This document shows, piece by piece, positions 1-9,399 of a DNA stretch of 64,000 nucleotides; within the stretch, counting starts at the first letter, position 1; each line of letters starts with the position of its first letter. A program made the position numbers and the translations under genes. Origin of the DNA: Mycolicibacterium komossense (lineage in GTDB: Bacteria > Actinomycetota > Actinomycetes > Mycobacteriales > Mycobacteriaceae); assembly GCF_025822605.1 (NCBI RefSeq), contig NZ_JACKTY010000031.1, positions 144,476 to 208,475 of the forward strand. The letters are read 5' to 3'. The notes beneath the pieces are model-generated. The model saw only the letters and a list, made by a program, of their open reading frames with translations, ran no database searches and was not told the DNA's origin.

Positions 1-1
1 G

Positions 2-619
2 CAGGCGTTCACCGATTCACTGGCATTCGAGCAGCAGGTCGAGGCCGAGGCGACCGCGCAGGGCTACAGCACCAGTGACATCTTCGTCACCGGGCACTCC
101 CTTGGCGGCTGGGAAGCCGAATACGTCGCACAACAGACCGGTCTCGGCGGTCTCGGCTTCGAGAGTCCCGGCATCAACACGGTGGTGCCGGGCAATGGCA
201 TCAACGCCGGTTTCATCAACGTCGAGACCTACGGCGATACGGCCGCATATCTCGCCACCGACCTACCCGGATTGCAGCCGTTCATGCCTGCCTATATCCC
301 CGCCGGCGGAAGCAAGCCGCACTACGGGTCCATCGTGATGATCGGCAACCCCGCCGCGGTCAACCCATTGTTCAACTCCTCCGCACGGTGGGGAACCGAC
401 CCTGTCGCAGACCTCGTCTTCGCGGTGGACATCCTCGGGAACTTCTTCGAGCATCACCTGCCCGGCATGCAGGCCTACAACCTCGGCGTCAGTCCGGACC
501 CCGGTGTGGTGCCGTGGCTGGGATCCACCATGGGCCCGATCCACGACGGCTGGGGCGACCTGACGATCGGTGAACTTGCGCTCGCAGCGTCAGCCGCCGG
601 CGTGTTGATCACGGCGTAG
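2..619 (+). CDS. Lipase-like alpha/beta hydrolase, C-terminal part (5' end outside window)
   Basis: The reading frame is open from the first bases of the window, so only the C-terminal 205 residues are present. A nucleophile-elbow motif GHSLGG near the start of the visible part is typical of class-3-type lipases and alpha/beta hydrolases, with the Ser as likely nucleophile. The rest is Gly/Pro-rich, and a His-containing stretch near the C-terminus (GPIHDGWGD) could supply the catalytic His, which is inference. Substrate is unknown; an extracellular or cell-wall lipid/ester hydrolase is plausible for a mycobacterium, but no signal peptide can be judged. Its 3' end overlaps the convergent flavin monooxygenase gene by 30 bases. 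Confident that it is a gene, moderate on family. Confidence 0.7.
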   Translation, partial: QAFTDSLAFEQQVEAEATAQGYSTSDIFVTGHSLGGWEAEYVAQQTGLGGLGFESPGINTVVPGNGINAGFINVETYGDTAAYLATDLPGLQPFMPAYIPAGGSKPHYGSIVMIGNPAAVNPLFNSSARWGTDPVADLVFAVDILGNFFEHHLPGMQAYNLGVSPDPGVVPWLGSTMGPIHDGWGDLTIGELALAASAAGVLITA

Positions 620-1822
620 GAGGTCGTGACCGGCCAACGACAAGTCGGTTGCGGCGCTTTGCAGGTTGGGGCGAACCAATGAGGTCAGCCCGAGGCGCTG
701 CAACCACGGCACCGCACAGAGCCGAAGATTGCGGCGCCAGAGCTGGCCGCGGGTGCGCGAGATCACCGTCGAGTCGGTACGCAACGCCAGGTCCTGATTC
801 TTCGTGACGTAGCTGCGCAACCGGTCCTCGTAGGCGGCGAAAGCCTGCTGCGGGTCGTCGCGCCGGGCCAACTCGCTGGCGAGCACGTAAGCGCCGGCGA
901 CGGCGATGCTGGTGCCCTGGCCGGACAGGAACGCCGGCGCGTAGGCGGCGTCACCGACGAGCGCGATCCGCCCGCAGCTCCACCGGTCCATGCGAACCTG
1001 ACTCACGGTGTCGAAGTAGACATCGTCGGCCAGCGCCAGTGTGTCGATGATTTCGCCTGTCCGCCAACGATCTTCGGCGAAGGCGGCGCGCGCGCTGGAG
1101 ACGATCTCGTCGATGTCGCGCACGTTGACCGAGCCCGGCGATTCGTGGACGAAAGCCAGGAACGCCCGGGCGGGCCCGCCGTCGGTCGGGCGTTCTACCA
1201 GGACGGTGCGTCCCGGATGTGAGTACATGTATCCGGCACCAGGAGTGAAGCGGTCGGCGGGCAGGTCCCAGATCGCCGCGTACGGCCCCAGGTGCCGGAC
1301 GAATTGGCCTTCCTCGCCCATCGCCAGGGCACGAACGTTGGAGTGGATTCCGTCGGCCCCGACGACCACGTCGAACGACTGGGGCTGGTGGTGGCGGAAC
1401 GTGACGTCGACACCGGAGTCGGTCTGAGTCAGCGCGCTGATCGAGTCCCCGAATAGATAGGTGACGCGGTCCGCGCTGGCTCGGTAGAGAATCCCACCCA
1501 GCTCCCCTCTCGTGAGTTCCACATCGCCGGATTCGGTGTCGCTCAACAGATCGCCGAACTCCAGCGTGGTCAGCCGGCGCCCACTGGATGCGAGCAGCTC
1601 GACGGGAACGTGGCGGTAGTGCGCCGCCGCGATCTCGTCGTGCAACCCCATCCGGCGAACCACCTCGATCGCCGTGCCCCGGATGTCGATGGGATAACCA
1701 CTGGTCCGCAGCTGCTCGGCACGCTCGATGACGGTGACGTCCCAGCCGGCCTCGGCCAGCCAGAAGGCGAGTACCGGGCCGGCGATGCTGGCACCGGAGA
1801 TCAGGGCGCTGCGGTTGGTCAT
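590..1822 (-). CDS. FAD-dependent aromatic-ring-type monooxygenase
   Basis: A 410-residue protein with class A flavoprotein monooxygenase features. The N-terminal Rossmann fold has a GASIAGP loop and an acidic end to beta-2 (VTVIERAE). The DG motif (VVGADGIHSNVR) lies near residue 160, and the FAD-ribityl GD motif (ALVGDAAYAPAF) near residue 290. Such enzymes use NAD(P)H and O2 to hydroxylate small aromatics or drugs (PheA/TfdB and TetX relatives); the substrate here cannot be read from sequence. It diverges from a TetR regulator across 79 bases, the classical layout of a self-contained inducible detoxification pair. Start is the ATG that gives the Rossmann strand at once. Confidence 0.85.
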   Translation of the reverse strand: MTNRSALISGASIAGPVLAFWLAEAGWDVTVIERAEQLRTSGYPIDIRGTAIEVVRRMGLHDEIAAAHYRHVPVELLASSGRRLTTLEFGDLLSDTESGDVELTRGELGGILYRASADRVTYLFGDSISALTQTDSGVDVTFRHHQPQSFDVVVGADGIHSNVRALAMGEEGQFVRHLGPYAAIWDLPADRFTPGAGYMYSHPGRTVLVERPTDGGPARAFLAFVHESPGSVNVRDIDEIVSSARAAFAEDRWRTGEIIDTLALADDVYFDTVSQVRMDRWSCGRIALVGDAAYAPAFLSGQGTSIAVAGAYVLASELARRDDPQQAFAAYEDRLRSYVTKNQDLALRTDSTVISRTRGQLWRRNLRLCAVPWLQRLGLTSLVRPNLQSAATDLSLAGHDLLRRDQHAGG

Positions 1823-1901
1823 GACGTTCCTCTCGCGAGTGCTTTAGCTACACTACTGTTGCTTATAGCCAGACGTTAGCATCGTCAGATAAGCTACGCA
1901 A
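1823..1901. promoter_or_regulatory. Divergent promoter/operator region between monooxygenase and TetR genes
   Basis: The 79-base divergent gap holds inverted arms GCTTAT (1861-1866) and ATAAGC (1889-1894) around 22 bases. It also has two AGCTAC direct repeats flanking that region. The region is richer in A/T than its surroundings. A TetR operator here is inference from gene arrangement; the arms are short. Confidence 0.4.
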
Positions 1902-2513
1902 GTGTCCTCTAATACACCCGCCGGCTCACGGCGCCGCGGTGCGGCGCTGGAGACCGCAATCCTCGACGCAGCGTGGGATCAACTCCTGGAGGCCGGTTAC
2001 GACCGCTTCACCATCGACGCGGTCGCGACCAGAGCTGCGGCAGCCCGTTCGGTGCTCTATCGGCGCTGGCCCTCGCGGATGGACCTGCTCAGGGCGACGG
2101 TCCGGCACCGGGGTGTGGTCGACGAGATCACCGCACCCGATACCGGAAGCCTGCGCGAGGACACGCTCGCCATCCTGACCGAGGTCAACGACCGCCGCTC
2201 CGGACTCATCGGCTTGTTCACCGTCCGCCTCGGCGCCTACTTCGACGAGGAAGGCGGATCACCGGCCGAATTCCGCTCACTGTTCCTACCCGAAGGCCCC
2301 TCGGTGATGGAGACCATCGTCGGGCGCGCCGTGGCCCGTGGCGAACTCGGGCCGACGCCTCTGCCCGTGCGAGTCATCTCGCTACCGGGCGATCTGCTGC
2401 GCAACGAGATCTTCATGACGATGACGGCGGCAGCACCGGAAACGCTGGTCGAGATCGTCGACGTCATATTTCTCCCGCTCGCAACCGATTTGTCGCGGGG
2501 CGGTGCATCCTAG
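1902..2513 (+). CDS. TetR/AcrR family transcriptional repressor
   Basis: A 203-residue protein with an N-terminal TetR helix-turn-helix (about residues 14-60): AILDAAWDQLLEAGYDRFTI, then a recognition helix ending in VLYRRWPSR. The C-terminal domain matches the TetR_C_33-like pattern with a final helix containing DVIFLPL. It starts at a GTG 80 bases from the divergent flavin monooxygenase, which it probably represses together with itself. The ligand is presumably a substrate of that enzyme, which is inference from position only. The downstream neighbour is convergent. Confidence 0.88.
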   Translation: MSSNTPAGSRRRGAALETAILDAAWDQLLEAGYDRFTIDAVATRAAAARSVLYRRWPSRMDLLRATVRHRGVVDEITAPDTGSLREDTLAILTEVNDRRSGLIGLFTVRLGAYFDEEGGSPAEFRSLFLPEGPSVMETIVGRAVARGELGPTPLPVRVISLPGDLLRNEIFMTMTAAAPETLVEIVDVIFLPLATDLSRGGAS

Positions 2514-2551
2514 CCGGGCATGGAAAATGGCTGCGCCACAGCATCTTACGA

Positions 2552-4207
2552 CTACAACTGCGTTACGGTGCCACCGTCGACCAGCCATCTCCGATCCAGC
2601 CGGATGTTCTGCAGCATCCGCCGGTCGTGCGTAACCAGCAGCAGCGCACCGTCATAGGTTTCCAGCGCCTGCTCGAGTTGCTCGATGGCTGCGAGGTCGA
2701 GATGGTTCGTCGGCTCGTCGAGCACCAACACATTGGTACCGACCGCCTGCAGCAGCGCCAGGCCGGCGCGGGTCCGCTCACCGGGTGAGAGATCGTCGAC
2801 CGGACGCTCGACATGGTCGGCACGCAGCCCGAATTTCGCGAGCAGGGTCCGGACGTCGGCGGTCGACCAGGTCGGCACCCGCGCCTCGAAACGGTCGACG
2901 AGCCGCCCGGAGCCCGTGAAATCCGCGCGCGCCTGGTCGATCTCGCCGATCGCGACGCTGGCACCCAGGCTCGCCCGACCCTCGTCGGGTTCCCGACGAC
3001 CCAGCAGTAGCCGCAGCAGTGTCGACTTCCCCGCGCCGTTGGGCCCGGTGATACCGACCCGCTCGCCGGCGTCGACCTGCAGCGACACCGGACCAAGCAC
3101 GAAATCTCCTTGCCGCACAACAGCTTTATTCAGCGTCGCGACCACGGAGCTGGACCGTGGTGCGGCTCCGATGGTGAACTCGAGCACCCATTCCTTACGC
3201 GGCTCGGCCACCTCCTCAAGGCGCGCGATCCGGCTTTCCATCTGCCGCACCTTCTGCGCCTGCTTCTCGCTGGACTCGGTGGCCGCGCGGCGCCGGATCT
3301 TGTCGTTGTCGGGTGACTTCTTCATCGCGTTGCGGACACCCTGGCTCGACCATTCGCGTTGCGTGCGGGCGCGGGCGACGAGATCGGCCTTCTTGTCGGC
3401 GAACTCCTCGTACTGTTCCCGCTTGTGGCGGCGACCCACCTCACGTTCTTCCAGATAGCTCTCGTAGCCGCCGCCGAAGATCGTGGTGGTGTTCTGGGCC
3501 AGGTCCAGCTCGAGTATCCGAGTCACGCTGCGGGCGAGGAACTCCCGATCGTGGCTCACCAGCACCACGCCGCCGCGAAGATCTCCGACGAACTGCTCCA
3601 GCCGGGCCAGGCCGTCGAGGTCGAGATCGTTGGTCGGCTCGTCGAGCAGGACGACGTCGAATCGCGACAAAACCAGTGCCGCCAGGCCCACACGGGCAGC
3701 CTGGCCACCCGACAGGGCGGTCATCAGGGTCGACTCCGGTTGCACCGCATCGGTATCCAACCCGAGGTCGGCCAGCACGGCCGGCACGCGTTCGTCGAGG
3801 TCCGCCGCACCGGTGGCCAGCCAGTGATCGAGAGCCACTGAGTAGGCATCCGTCACCGCAGTGCTGTCGCCGGCGTCGGCCAGTGCCGCGGCGGCGTCGT
3901 CCATCGCTTGGCTCGCCGCGGCACATCCCGTTCGGCGCGCGATATAGCCGGCGACGGTTTCCCCTGGTACGCGTTCGTGCTCCTGGGGCAGCCACCCGAC
4001 GAAGGCGTCCGCCGGTGCGACGCTGACCGTCCCGGCGAGCGGTTCGAGATCGCCGGCGAGGATCCGCAGCAGAGTGCTCTTACCTGCGCCGTTCGCACCG
4101 ACGACGCCGACGACATCACCCGGTGCGACCGTCAGATCCAGACCCTCGAAAAGGGTGCGGTGGGCGAATCCACCGGCCAGATCCTTCGCGACAAGTGTCG
4201 CCGTCAT
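2552..4207 (-). CDS. ABC-F family ATPase (ribosome-associated, possible antibiotic resistance)
   Basis: A 551-residue soluble protein with two ABC cassettes and no membrane segment. Cassette 1 has Walker [10 protein letters not shown], signature LSGGQAARV and Walker [14 protein letters not shown]. Cassette 2 has [20 protein letters not shown] and [13 protein letters not shown]. Between them is a charged interdomain linker rich in Arg, Lys and Glu (about residues 225-310). ABC-F proteins bind the ribosomal E site and either regulate translation or protect against peptidyl-transferase drugs. The frame is open 105 bases further upstream, but the ATG at 4207 is preferred because a GAAGGTGA-type ribosome site precedes it. 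It follows the GH6 gene on the same strand by 26 bases. Which ABC-F subfamily it belongs to was not determined. Confidence 0.88.
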   Translation of the reverse strand: MTATLVAKDLAGGFAHRTLFEGLDLTVAPGDVVGVVGANGAGKSTLLRILAGDLEPLAGTVSVAPADAFVGWLPQEHERVPGETVAGYIARRTGCAAASQAMDDAAAALADAGDSTAVTDAYSVALDHWLATGAADLDERVPAVLADLGLDTDAVQPESTLMTALSGGQAARVGLAALVLSRFDVVLLDEPTNDLDLDGLARLEQFVGDLRGGVVLVSHDREFLARSVTRILELDLAQNTTTIFGGGYESYLEEREVGRRHKREQYEEFADKKADLVARARTQREWSSQGVRNAMKKSPDNDKIRRRAATESSEKQAQKVRQMESRIARLEEVAEPRKEWVLEFTIGAAPRSSSVVATLNKAVVRQGDFVLGPVSLQVDAGERVGITGPNGAGKSTLLRLLLGRREPDEGRASLGASVAIGEIDQARADFTGSGRLVDRFEARVPTWSTADVRTLLAKFGLRADHVERPVDDLSPGERTRAGLALLQAVGTNVLVLDEPTNHLDLAAIEQLEQALETYDGALLLVTHDRRMLQNIRLDRRWLVDGGTVTQL

Positions 4208-4233
4208 CGGTTCACCTTCGCCGCGGGAGGTCG

Positions 4234-5235
4234 CTAATGGCCCGCGTTGCTGGCCAGGTCGATGGCGAACTGGTTTACGAAGTGGCCGGGCCCGGGGTCC
4301 CCGCGTCCGCACGAGCCGTCGGAGTCACCGGGACGTTTGACCCACAGGTAGGCATCGGCGTGGGGGCCGGCGGTCGCCGTGGTCGGCTGGCCACCGAGGG
4401 CACGTCCGCTCGGATTGCACCAGTACAGGTCGCCGTCGGCCGGTCCGGCACCATTGCGCGAGGTGTCGATCACGTAGTGCGCGCCGTTGGTCATCCCGGA
4501 AATCGCTTCGCCGTAACCGATTTCCTCATCGGTGGTGAAGAAGTTCGCGGTGTTGAGGCTGAACCCCCGCGCGCGGTTCACCCCGACCTGGTTGAGCCGC
4601 GCGGCCATGTCCTCTGCGCTCAACCAGCGCGAGTGACCGGCATCGACGTACACCGCCGCGGCCGGGTCGCGGGTCAGCGTGTCGACGGCATAGCTGATCA
4701 AGTCGAAGCGCTCCTGGCGCTGGTCGGCGGAAAGGCAGTCAGCCATGGCCAACGCATCGGGTTCGAGGATGATCGTCGCCGGACCGCCGCCCAGGGTGGC
4801 TGAGACACCGTCGATCCACCCGCGGTAAGCCTCGGCCGATCCGAACCCACCGGCCGCGTAACTTCCGCAGTCACGATGAGGAAGGGCGTAGATCGCCAGC
4901 TGCGGAACAGCGCCGGCCGCCCATGCACCGGTGACGTATTTCGTGACGGCAGCGGCAGGAACGGCCTGGTCGATCCAGTAGGCCTGCGGCGTATTGGCGA
5001 TGTAGGCCAACTCGGGGCTCGCTGGGTTGGCGTTCGCGGCTTTCATGGCCGCCGAGTTCGGGTCGACATAGAAGGGCTCCGCGGCCACCGGGCTTGCATC
5101 GTCAGCCAGGCGCACTGTCGTGGTCCGGCCCGGCATCTGATCGACGGAACTGACCAGGCTGACGACGGTCGCAACCGCCAGGAACGGGGCAATCCACCGC
5201 GCGGCTGCACCAGCAGCTGAGGACATCACCCTCAT
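4234..5235 (-). CDS. Exported glycoside hydrolase family 6 protein (cellulase-like)
   Basis: A 333-residue protein in the family of mycobacterial CelA-like enzymes. GH6 motifs are intact: [15 protein letters not shown] (Asp122), [10 protein letters not shown] (general-acid Asp160), [24 protein letters not shown] and [12 protein letters not shown] near the C-terminus. An N-terminal hydrophobic segment ([15 protein letters not shown]) acts as signal peptide or anchor. GH6 enzymes cleave beta-1,4-glucans with inversion. No cellulose-binding module is present. The frame is open upstream to 5391, but that upstream part belongs to a decayed solute-binding protein, so the ATG at 5233-5235 is chosen; ATG 5224-5226 is an alternative. 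Confidence 0.85.
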   Translation of the reverse strand: MRVMSSAAGAAARWIAPFLAVATVVSLVSSVDQMPGRTTTVRLADDASPVAAEPFYVDPNSAAMKAANANPASPELAYIANTPQAYWIDQAVPAAAVTKYVTGAWAAGAVPQLAIYALPHRDCGSYAAGGFGSAEAYRGWIDGVSATLGGGPATIILEPDALAMADCLSADQRQERFDLISYAVDTLTRDPAAAVYVDAGHSRWLSAEDMAARLNQVGVNRARGFSLNTANFFTTDEEIGYGEAISGMTNGAHYVIDTSRNGAGPADGDLYWCNPSGRALGGQPTTATAGPHADAYLWVKRPGDSDGSCGRGDPGPGHFVNQFAIDLASNAGH

Positions 5236-6049
5236 GAAATTAGTGGCACAACGTGAAGAAGCGCCAATCGCGGGCGATTGGTGATCGAGCCCGATGAGGT
5301 CGGCCAAGTGGGCGAAGATCTGCTCGGGGCCCTGGTCGTTGGGCGCCGTCAGGTCGGTAATCGCGGCCCGGAGGCACTCCACCGCGGGCACGCCCCGGAC
5401 CCGTCGCCATAATCCCCCGAGTTGGCGGCGATGTAGTCCTCAAGTGCCTGCGCCAGGTGTGGCTGGCCCGCATTCACGACGAACGAGAACGGCTCAGGCT
5501 CAGACAGGTCGTCGGGGGCAGTGAGGTCGAAGTGGGGCCACACCATGACCAGGTCGGTCTGGGCGGTCGAGCCTTCGGTCACGATGACCGTCTTCCCGAT
5601 GAAGTCGGGCACATCGTGGAGCGCGTCGCGATCTTCGTACCGAACACCGAAGGCGCGCTCGACGCAGCAGTAGTGGCTCGACCACGTCGTGCCCGGACTG
5701 GCTGCGCGGCGGTCGGGGAGGTCGCTGATTCCCGAAGCCGCGACGAGGCACGGGGGCCGGGTCGGCCGGGAAGCGTCCAGATTCCGTCGAACTAACTGGG
5801 CGCCGGTACCAGTGACCTACCCTGTGTCGCGGCGAATTTGGTGAGGAAGTCGACGTCCCAACCAGTCCAGTCGGTGATGTTGTCGGCGTCGCCGCCAGCG
5901 CTGACGAACGGAGCGAAACCCGGATACATGCATACCGTCAGGGGCGCGCCTGATTCCGGCGCCGCACCCGCGGATGGGGGCGCTGATCCGCAGGCGACCA
6001 CCACCACGGCGGCGGACGCGGCGCGGCGAGCGATGACCAGCGAGTCCAT
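5236..6049 (-). pseudogene. Decayed extracellular solute-binding lipoprotein (family 3-like)
   Basis: Remains of a periplasmic substrate-binding lipoprotein, read across three frames. It starts MDSLVIARRAASA with a lipobox-like VVVAC, then LTVCMYPGFAPF and GWDVDFLTKFAA, the typical family-3 N-lobe. An in-frame TAG lies at 5792-5794, directly before FDGIWTLPGR. The frame shifts next to a run of five G (+ strand, about 5752-5756) into CLVAASGISDLPDRR. It shifts again near 5390 into AVECLRAAITDLTAPNDQ. The summed length (about 270 residues) fits an intact family member. No transporter genes adjoin it. Real decay is likely, but single-base errors in homopolymers would give the same picture. Confidence 0.7.
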
Positions 6050-6204
6050 CTCGGGCTTCCGAACGGTGCGGGGGCACTTCGGTGCCAGGGGCAATCGCAC
6101 GGTACCCCCTGCGTTCCCCAGGCGTGGAGGTGACACGGTGTGCGCCGGTGCGGCAGCGGTCAACAAGTGAGCACTGGCATGCAGTTGGTCGGTGGCAGAG
6201 AAAA

Positions 6205-7086
6205 TCAGCCGAGCAGCTCGGTGCTGCGCTGATCTTCCCAGAGCGCCATCCGGGTTCGGGCGGGCTCGCCGATCGCATCCATCACCAGCGGGATCAGCAA
6301 CTCGGTCAACAGGAAGCCGGCGGCCATGCTCTGATACGTCGTCCCGACGGTGCTTGTCGCCGCCAGTACGACCTCGGCTTCGGGCGCGACCGGGCAGGCG
6401 AGGTCATCGGTGATCAGAACCACCGTCGCGCCGGCCCGGTGCACACGGGCAGCCAGCTCAGCCGCGCTGCGCTGGTAGCGATGGAAGTCGAAGAGCACCA
6501 CCACGTCTTTGCGGGTCAAGTCGATCATCGCCCCGAGGTCACTGCCGGTCGGATCGGCGAGCAACCGCACGCCGGGCCGAAGTTGTTCGAGGTGAGCGGC
6601 CAGGTATATCGCCAGCAGGTGCGAGAACCGGCCGCCGTGCAGGTGTAGGGGACGACTGGTATCCGATAGCAGAGCCACTCCCGCTTCGAGCGCCGAGGCG
6701 GGCAACTGGGCCAGGGTCTCGACGGCGCGGTCGTTCTGCGCGTGTGCCTGCCGCAGGAGCCGGTCGAGCAGGCCGTCGGCCTCGGGCGCGCTCGGCAACC
6801 GGGTGATCGGGCCGTTTGAGCGCGACGTCAGCTCGGCACGCAGCGCCACCTGCAGATCGGTAAAGCCCTCGTAGCCAAGGGATTGCGCGAATCGCAGGAC
6901 GGTCGGCGGGCTGACCTCGGCACGCTCGGCGAGCCGCGCCGCACTGACCAGTCCGGCACTGGGATAGTCCGCGAGCAGCGCCCGGCCCACTCGCCGCTCG
7001 GCCTTGCTCAACGTAGGCAGCGCTGCCCCGGCACGAGCCGCCACTGTGGCCACCGCGTCGGCGGTGTCGGGATCGGTGGCAGCCAC
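6205..7086 (-). CDS. RpiR/MurR family transcriptional regulator with SIS domain
   Basis: A 293-residue regulator. The N-terminal RpiR-type HTH (about residues 20-95) contains AERAEVSPPTVLRFAQSLGY, with the recognition helix SPPTVLRF. The C-terminal SIS domain (about residues 130-270) has LHLHGGRFSHLLA and VVVLFDFHRYQ, a fold that binds phosphosugars or other small ligands. It starts at GTG four bases after the stop of the glutamine amidotransferase gene, so both are probably cotranscribed. It is the obvious regulator of the divergent amine operon at 8-14.8 kb, which is inference from position. RpiR proteins near amino-acid/polyamine genes often respond to pathway intermediates. Confidence 0.88.
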   Translation of the reverse strand: MAATDPDTADAVATVAARAGAALPTLSKAERRVGRALLADYPSAGLVSAARLAERAEVSPPTVLRFAQSLGYEGFTDLQVALRAELTSRSNGPITRLPSAPEADGLLDRLLRQAHAQNDRAVETLAQLPASALEAGVALLSDTSRPLHLHGGRFSHLLAIYLAAHLEQLRPGVRLLADPTGSDLGAMIDLTRKDVVVLFDFHRYQRSAAELAARVHRAGATVVLITDDLACPVAPEAEVVLAATSTVGTTYQSMAAGFLLTELLIPLVMDAIGEPARTRMALWEDQRSTELLG

Positions 7087-7090
7087 GGCA

Positions 7091-7888
7091 TCAATGTGCC
7101 ATAAGTGGCAACTGTTCGATCGTCAGATCCCGCATCGAGATGGCGGTCACCGACTCCGGCGGCACGGGCGCCCACCCCAGGTCACCGAAACCGGTCGAGC
7201 CGACCACGATGACGCCGTCAGCGGGGCGGGCGATGCGCAGCGAGAAGTAATCCTCGAGATGTTCCTGCGGGAGATCCGTGGCGCTGATTTCTTCGATGTC
7301 CTCGTCGAGCAGGCGACTGCGGGCGTGTGCGTGCACGACGATCAGCTGGTCCTCGCCGAGAATCAGCGCGTTGAGGCTGGCGTCGGGATAGATCTGCCGC
7401 AGCGCGGCGACAGCGCGCCGGACCGCTTCCGCAAGATTCGTTGCGCCGCGCCGATATTGGCGGATGAGCGCGAAATAGCGCTCACTGTCGGTTGTTCCGC
7501 GCAGTTCCGCGGCGAACGCAGGCTCAAGGAGGTCGTCCAGCAGTGCCATCGGTTTGATGGAGCCGTTGTGCGCCATCGCAAGACCGTCGGCGAGGAACGG
7601 GTGGGAGTTCTGCGGTTCGACCGCCAGCCCGTTCGTCGCCCAGCGCAGGTGGACCACCGCCGCAGCGGATCGCAGCTCATGCGTGGCCACGTCGAACTCG
7701 GGGTCACCAAGTGCGGTTCCCGCCGAGACCTCGACGTGCGGGACGGCACCGACCTGGTCGGCACATGCGACTCCCCAGCCGTCACCGTGGATCTTCGTCA
7801 GGGCGACGAAGTCTTTCAACACGGCCTCACCGACGGCGTCCGCGATGGATATCGGTGTTGCCGCCACGACGCCCAGGAGCCGACACAT
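7091..7888 (-). CDS. Class II glutamine amidotransferase-like protein (YafJ/EgtC type)
   Basis: A 265-residue Ntn-type amidohydrolase. The start is fixed by MCRLLGVVA, since Cys2 becomes the N-terminal nucleophile after Met removal, and a GGAGG site lies nine bases upstream; a nearer in-frame ATG at 7897 sits on the ribosome site. Other signature residues are GDGWG, LRWATNG and AHNGSI, forming the glutamine/gamma-glutamyl binding pocket. No synthetase domain is fused, as in YafJ and in EgtC, which hydrolyses a gamma-glutamyl amide. Sitting opposite a glutamine synthetase-like gene, it may hydrolyse gamma-glutamylated intermediates, playing the part of PuuD, which is inference. It is followed directly by the RpiR regulator gene. 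Confidence 0.85.
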   Translation of the reverse strand: MCRLLGVVAATPISIADAVGEAVLKDFVALTKIHGDGWGVACADQVGAVPHVEVSAGTALGDPEFDVATHELRSAAAVVHLRWATNGLAVEPQNSHPFLADGLAMAHNGSIKPMALLDDLLEPAFAAELRGTTDSERYFALIRQYRRGATNLAEAVRRAVAALRQIYPDASLNALILGEDQLIVVHAHARSRLLDEDIEEISATDLPQEHLEDYFSLRIARPADGVIVVGSTGFGDLGWAPVPPESVTAISMRDLTIEQLPLMAH

Positions 7889-7916
7889 GCCAGCCATCCT
7901 CCGTTCCTCGATTTTA

Positions 7917-7961
7917 TGAATCAACCATAAACTGTCGAATTTAAAGATTCTGAAACATTCA
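7917..7961. promoter_or_regulatory. Candidate RpiR operator in divergent amidotransferase/GS promoter
   Basis: The 118-base divergent gap (7889-8006) is strikingly A/T-rich. It contains a perfect TGAA-ACA-TTCA palindrome (7951-7961) and a wider GAATC (7918-7922) / GATTC (7946-7950) inverted pair. TGAA/TTCA and GAAT/ATTC half-sites are common in RpiR-family operators. An AAGGAG ribosome site for the rightward gene follows at about 7996. Function is inferred. Confidence 0.45.
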
Positions 7962-8006
7962 TGACATAGGTTCCTTCGCAGACTCACGGATGCCGAAGGA
8001 GAACCG

Positions 8007-9365
8007 ATGCCAGGGGTGAGTGACGCCGGGCCACAGTCCGACGAGAGCGCGACCGACCGCCGGATCGAAGAACTGCGCGCCAAAGGTGTTGAGATCGTCG
8101 CGGGCTCGATCACGGATCCCGCCGGTGTCACCCGGGCGAAGTACATCCCGCTGCGCCGGCTCGGCGACTTTCAGCGCTCCGGGATGGGCGTGTCACCCTC
8201 GTGGAGCGTGTTCTGCGTCGACACCGGGATCGCCTTCACCCCGACCATCGGGGTCTCCGGGGACCTACGGATCCGCATCGATCCGAACGACGCTGCGGTC
8301 ATCGACGACGGCATCGCGTGGGCACCGGGCAATCTCACCGACCAGGCGGGCGATCCGGCCCCCCTGTGCCTGCGCTCGCTGCTGCAGGCGGCTGAAAACG
8401 CCGCCGCCGCGCGTGGTCTGACGGTCCGCGTCGGGGCCGAGCTCGAGTGCACGATGCTCGCACCCGACGGCAGTCCGGCCTCGACCGAGCCCTGGTCACC
8501 CTATGGAATCCGCACGTCACTGGACCGTTCGGCATTCCTGGTCGACCTGGCCGCGACCGCCGAGCGGGCCGGGCTGCGCGTCGAACAGATCCACACCGAG
8601 TACGGCCACGACCAGCTCGAGGTCTCGCTGGCCCCGACCACCCCGGTCGCCGCAGCCGATGCCGTGATCCTGACGCGCATCGTGCTCGGCCGGGCGGCTG
8701 CCCGCCACGGCCTGCGGATTTCCTTCGCGCCGGTCGCATTCGAGGGCGGGGCCGGGAACGGGGCCCATCTGCATCTGTCGTTGGCCGATGAGCAGGGTCC
8801 GCTGCTCTCCGGCGGCGACGGGCCCTACGGCATCCGGCCGGCGGGCGGCGCCGCCATCGCGGGCGTCATCGACACACTGCCCGACCTGATCGGGGTGTAC
8901 GCGGGGTCGGCCTTGTCGGCGCTGCGCCTCAAGCCCGGGAACTGGGCCGGCGCCGCTGCGTGCTGGGGTCTGGAGAACCGGGAAGCTGCCGTCCGCTTCA
9001 TCGCCGCCACCGCAGGCAGTCCGCACGGCGCCAACGCCGAACTGAAACTGATCGACCCGAGCGCCAACCCGTATTTGGCCGCCGCGGCCTTCCTGAACAG
9101 CGCGTTGCGCGGTATCGACCGCCAACTCGAACTGCCCGCCGAAATACCGGAGAACCCTTCGCAATCGGCCGGCACACCGCCCCCGCTGCCCACCGACCAA
9201 CGAGCCGCGATCGAGGCGACCGAGAAGTCCGCCGTCGCCGCCGAACTACTCACCCCCGAGGTGGTCGAAGCCCTCGTCGCGGTCCGACGCTACGAACTGA
9301 ACACCTTCGGTGACCGTTCGCCCGCCGAGATCACCCAGGCGCTGCGTCTGGCATGGAGTTGCTGA
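8007..9365 (+). CDS. Glutamine synthetase-like gamma-glutamyl ligase
   Basis: A 452-residue GS type I-fold protein, first gene of a five-gene operon. GS catalytic pieces are present: metal-binding GAELECTM (Glu145, Glu147), HTEYGHDQLEVS (Glu198, Glu205), GNGAHLHLS (His254), a LRLKPGNW stretch with Arg307 and NREAAVRF (Arg325, Arg330). The late motif reads AELKLIDPSANPYLA, with Lys where true GlnA usually has Arg. Such departures are typical of GlnA-like enzymes that glutamylate amines (PuuA, GlnA3/GlnA4, IpuC, FluG C-domain) rather than ammonia. The permease, aminotransferase and decarboxylase neighbours fit an amine substrate. Strong AAGGAG ribosome site; the ATG is well supported. The exact amine is unknown. 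Confidence 0.88.
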   Translation: MPGVSDAGPQSDESATDRRIEELRAKGVEIVAGSITDPAGVTRAKYIPLRRLGDFQRSGMGVSPSWSVFCVDTGIAFTPTIGVSGDLRIRIDPNDAAVIDDGIAWAPGNLTDQAGDPAPLCLRSLLQAAENAAAARGLTVRVGAELECTMLAPDGSPASTEPWSPYGIRTSLDRSAFLVDLAATAERAGLRVEQIHTEYGHDQLEVSLAPTTPVAAADAVILTRIVLGRAAARHGLRISFAPVAFEGGAGNGAHLHLSLADEQGPLLSGGDGPYGIRPAGGAAIAGVIDTLPDLIGVYAGSALSALRLKPGNWAGAAACWGLENREAAVRFIAATAGSPHGANAELKLIDPSANPYLAAAAFLNSALRGIDRQLELPAEIPENPSQSAGTPPPLPTDQRAAIEATEKSAVAAELLTPEVVEALVAVRRYELNTFGDRSPAEITQALRLAWSC

Positions 9366-9399
9366 CCCACACCCGTTCCACAACCCGAAGGAGACATCG

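Noticed and set aside
5349-5612. 87-residue ORF as an independent small protein
   Set aside because: Its sequence continues a solute-binding protein in both directions across lesions, so it is a pseudogene segment.
8007-9365. Naming the GS-like gene glnA
   Set aside because: Departures at late active-site positions and the amine-pathway neighbours argue against the housekeeping ammonia-dependent enzyme.
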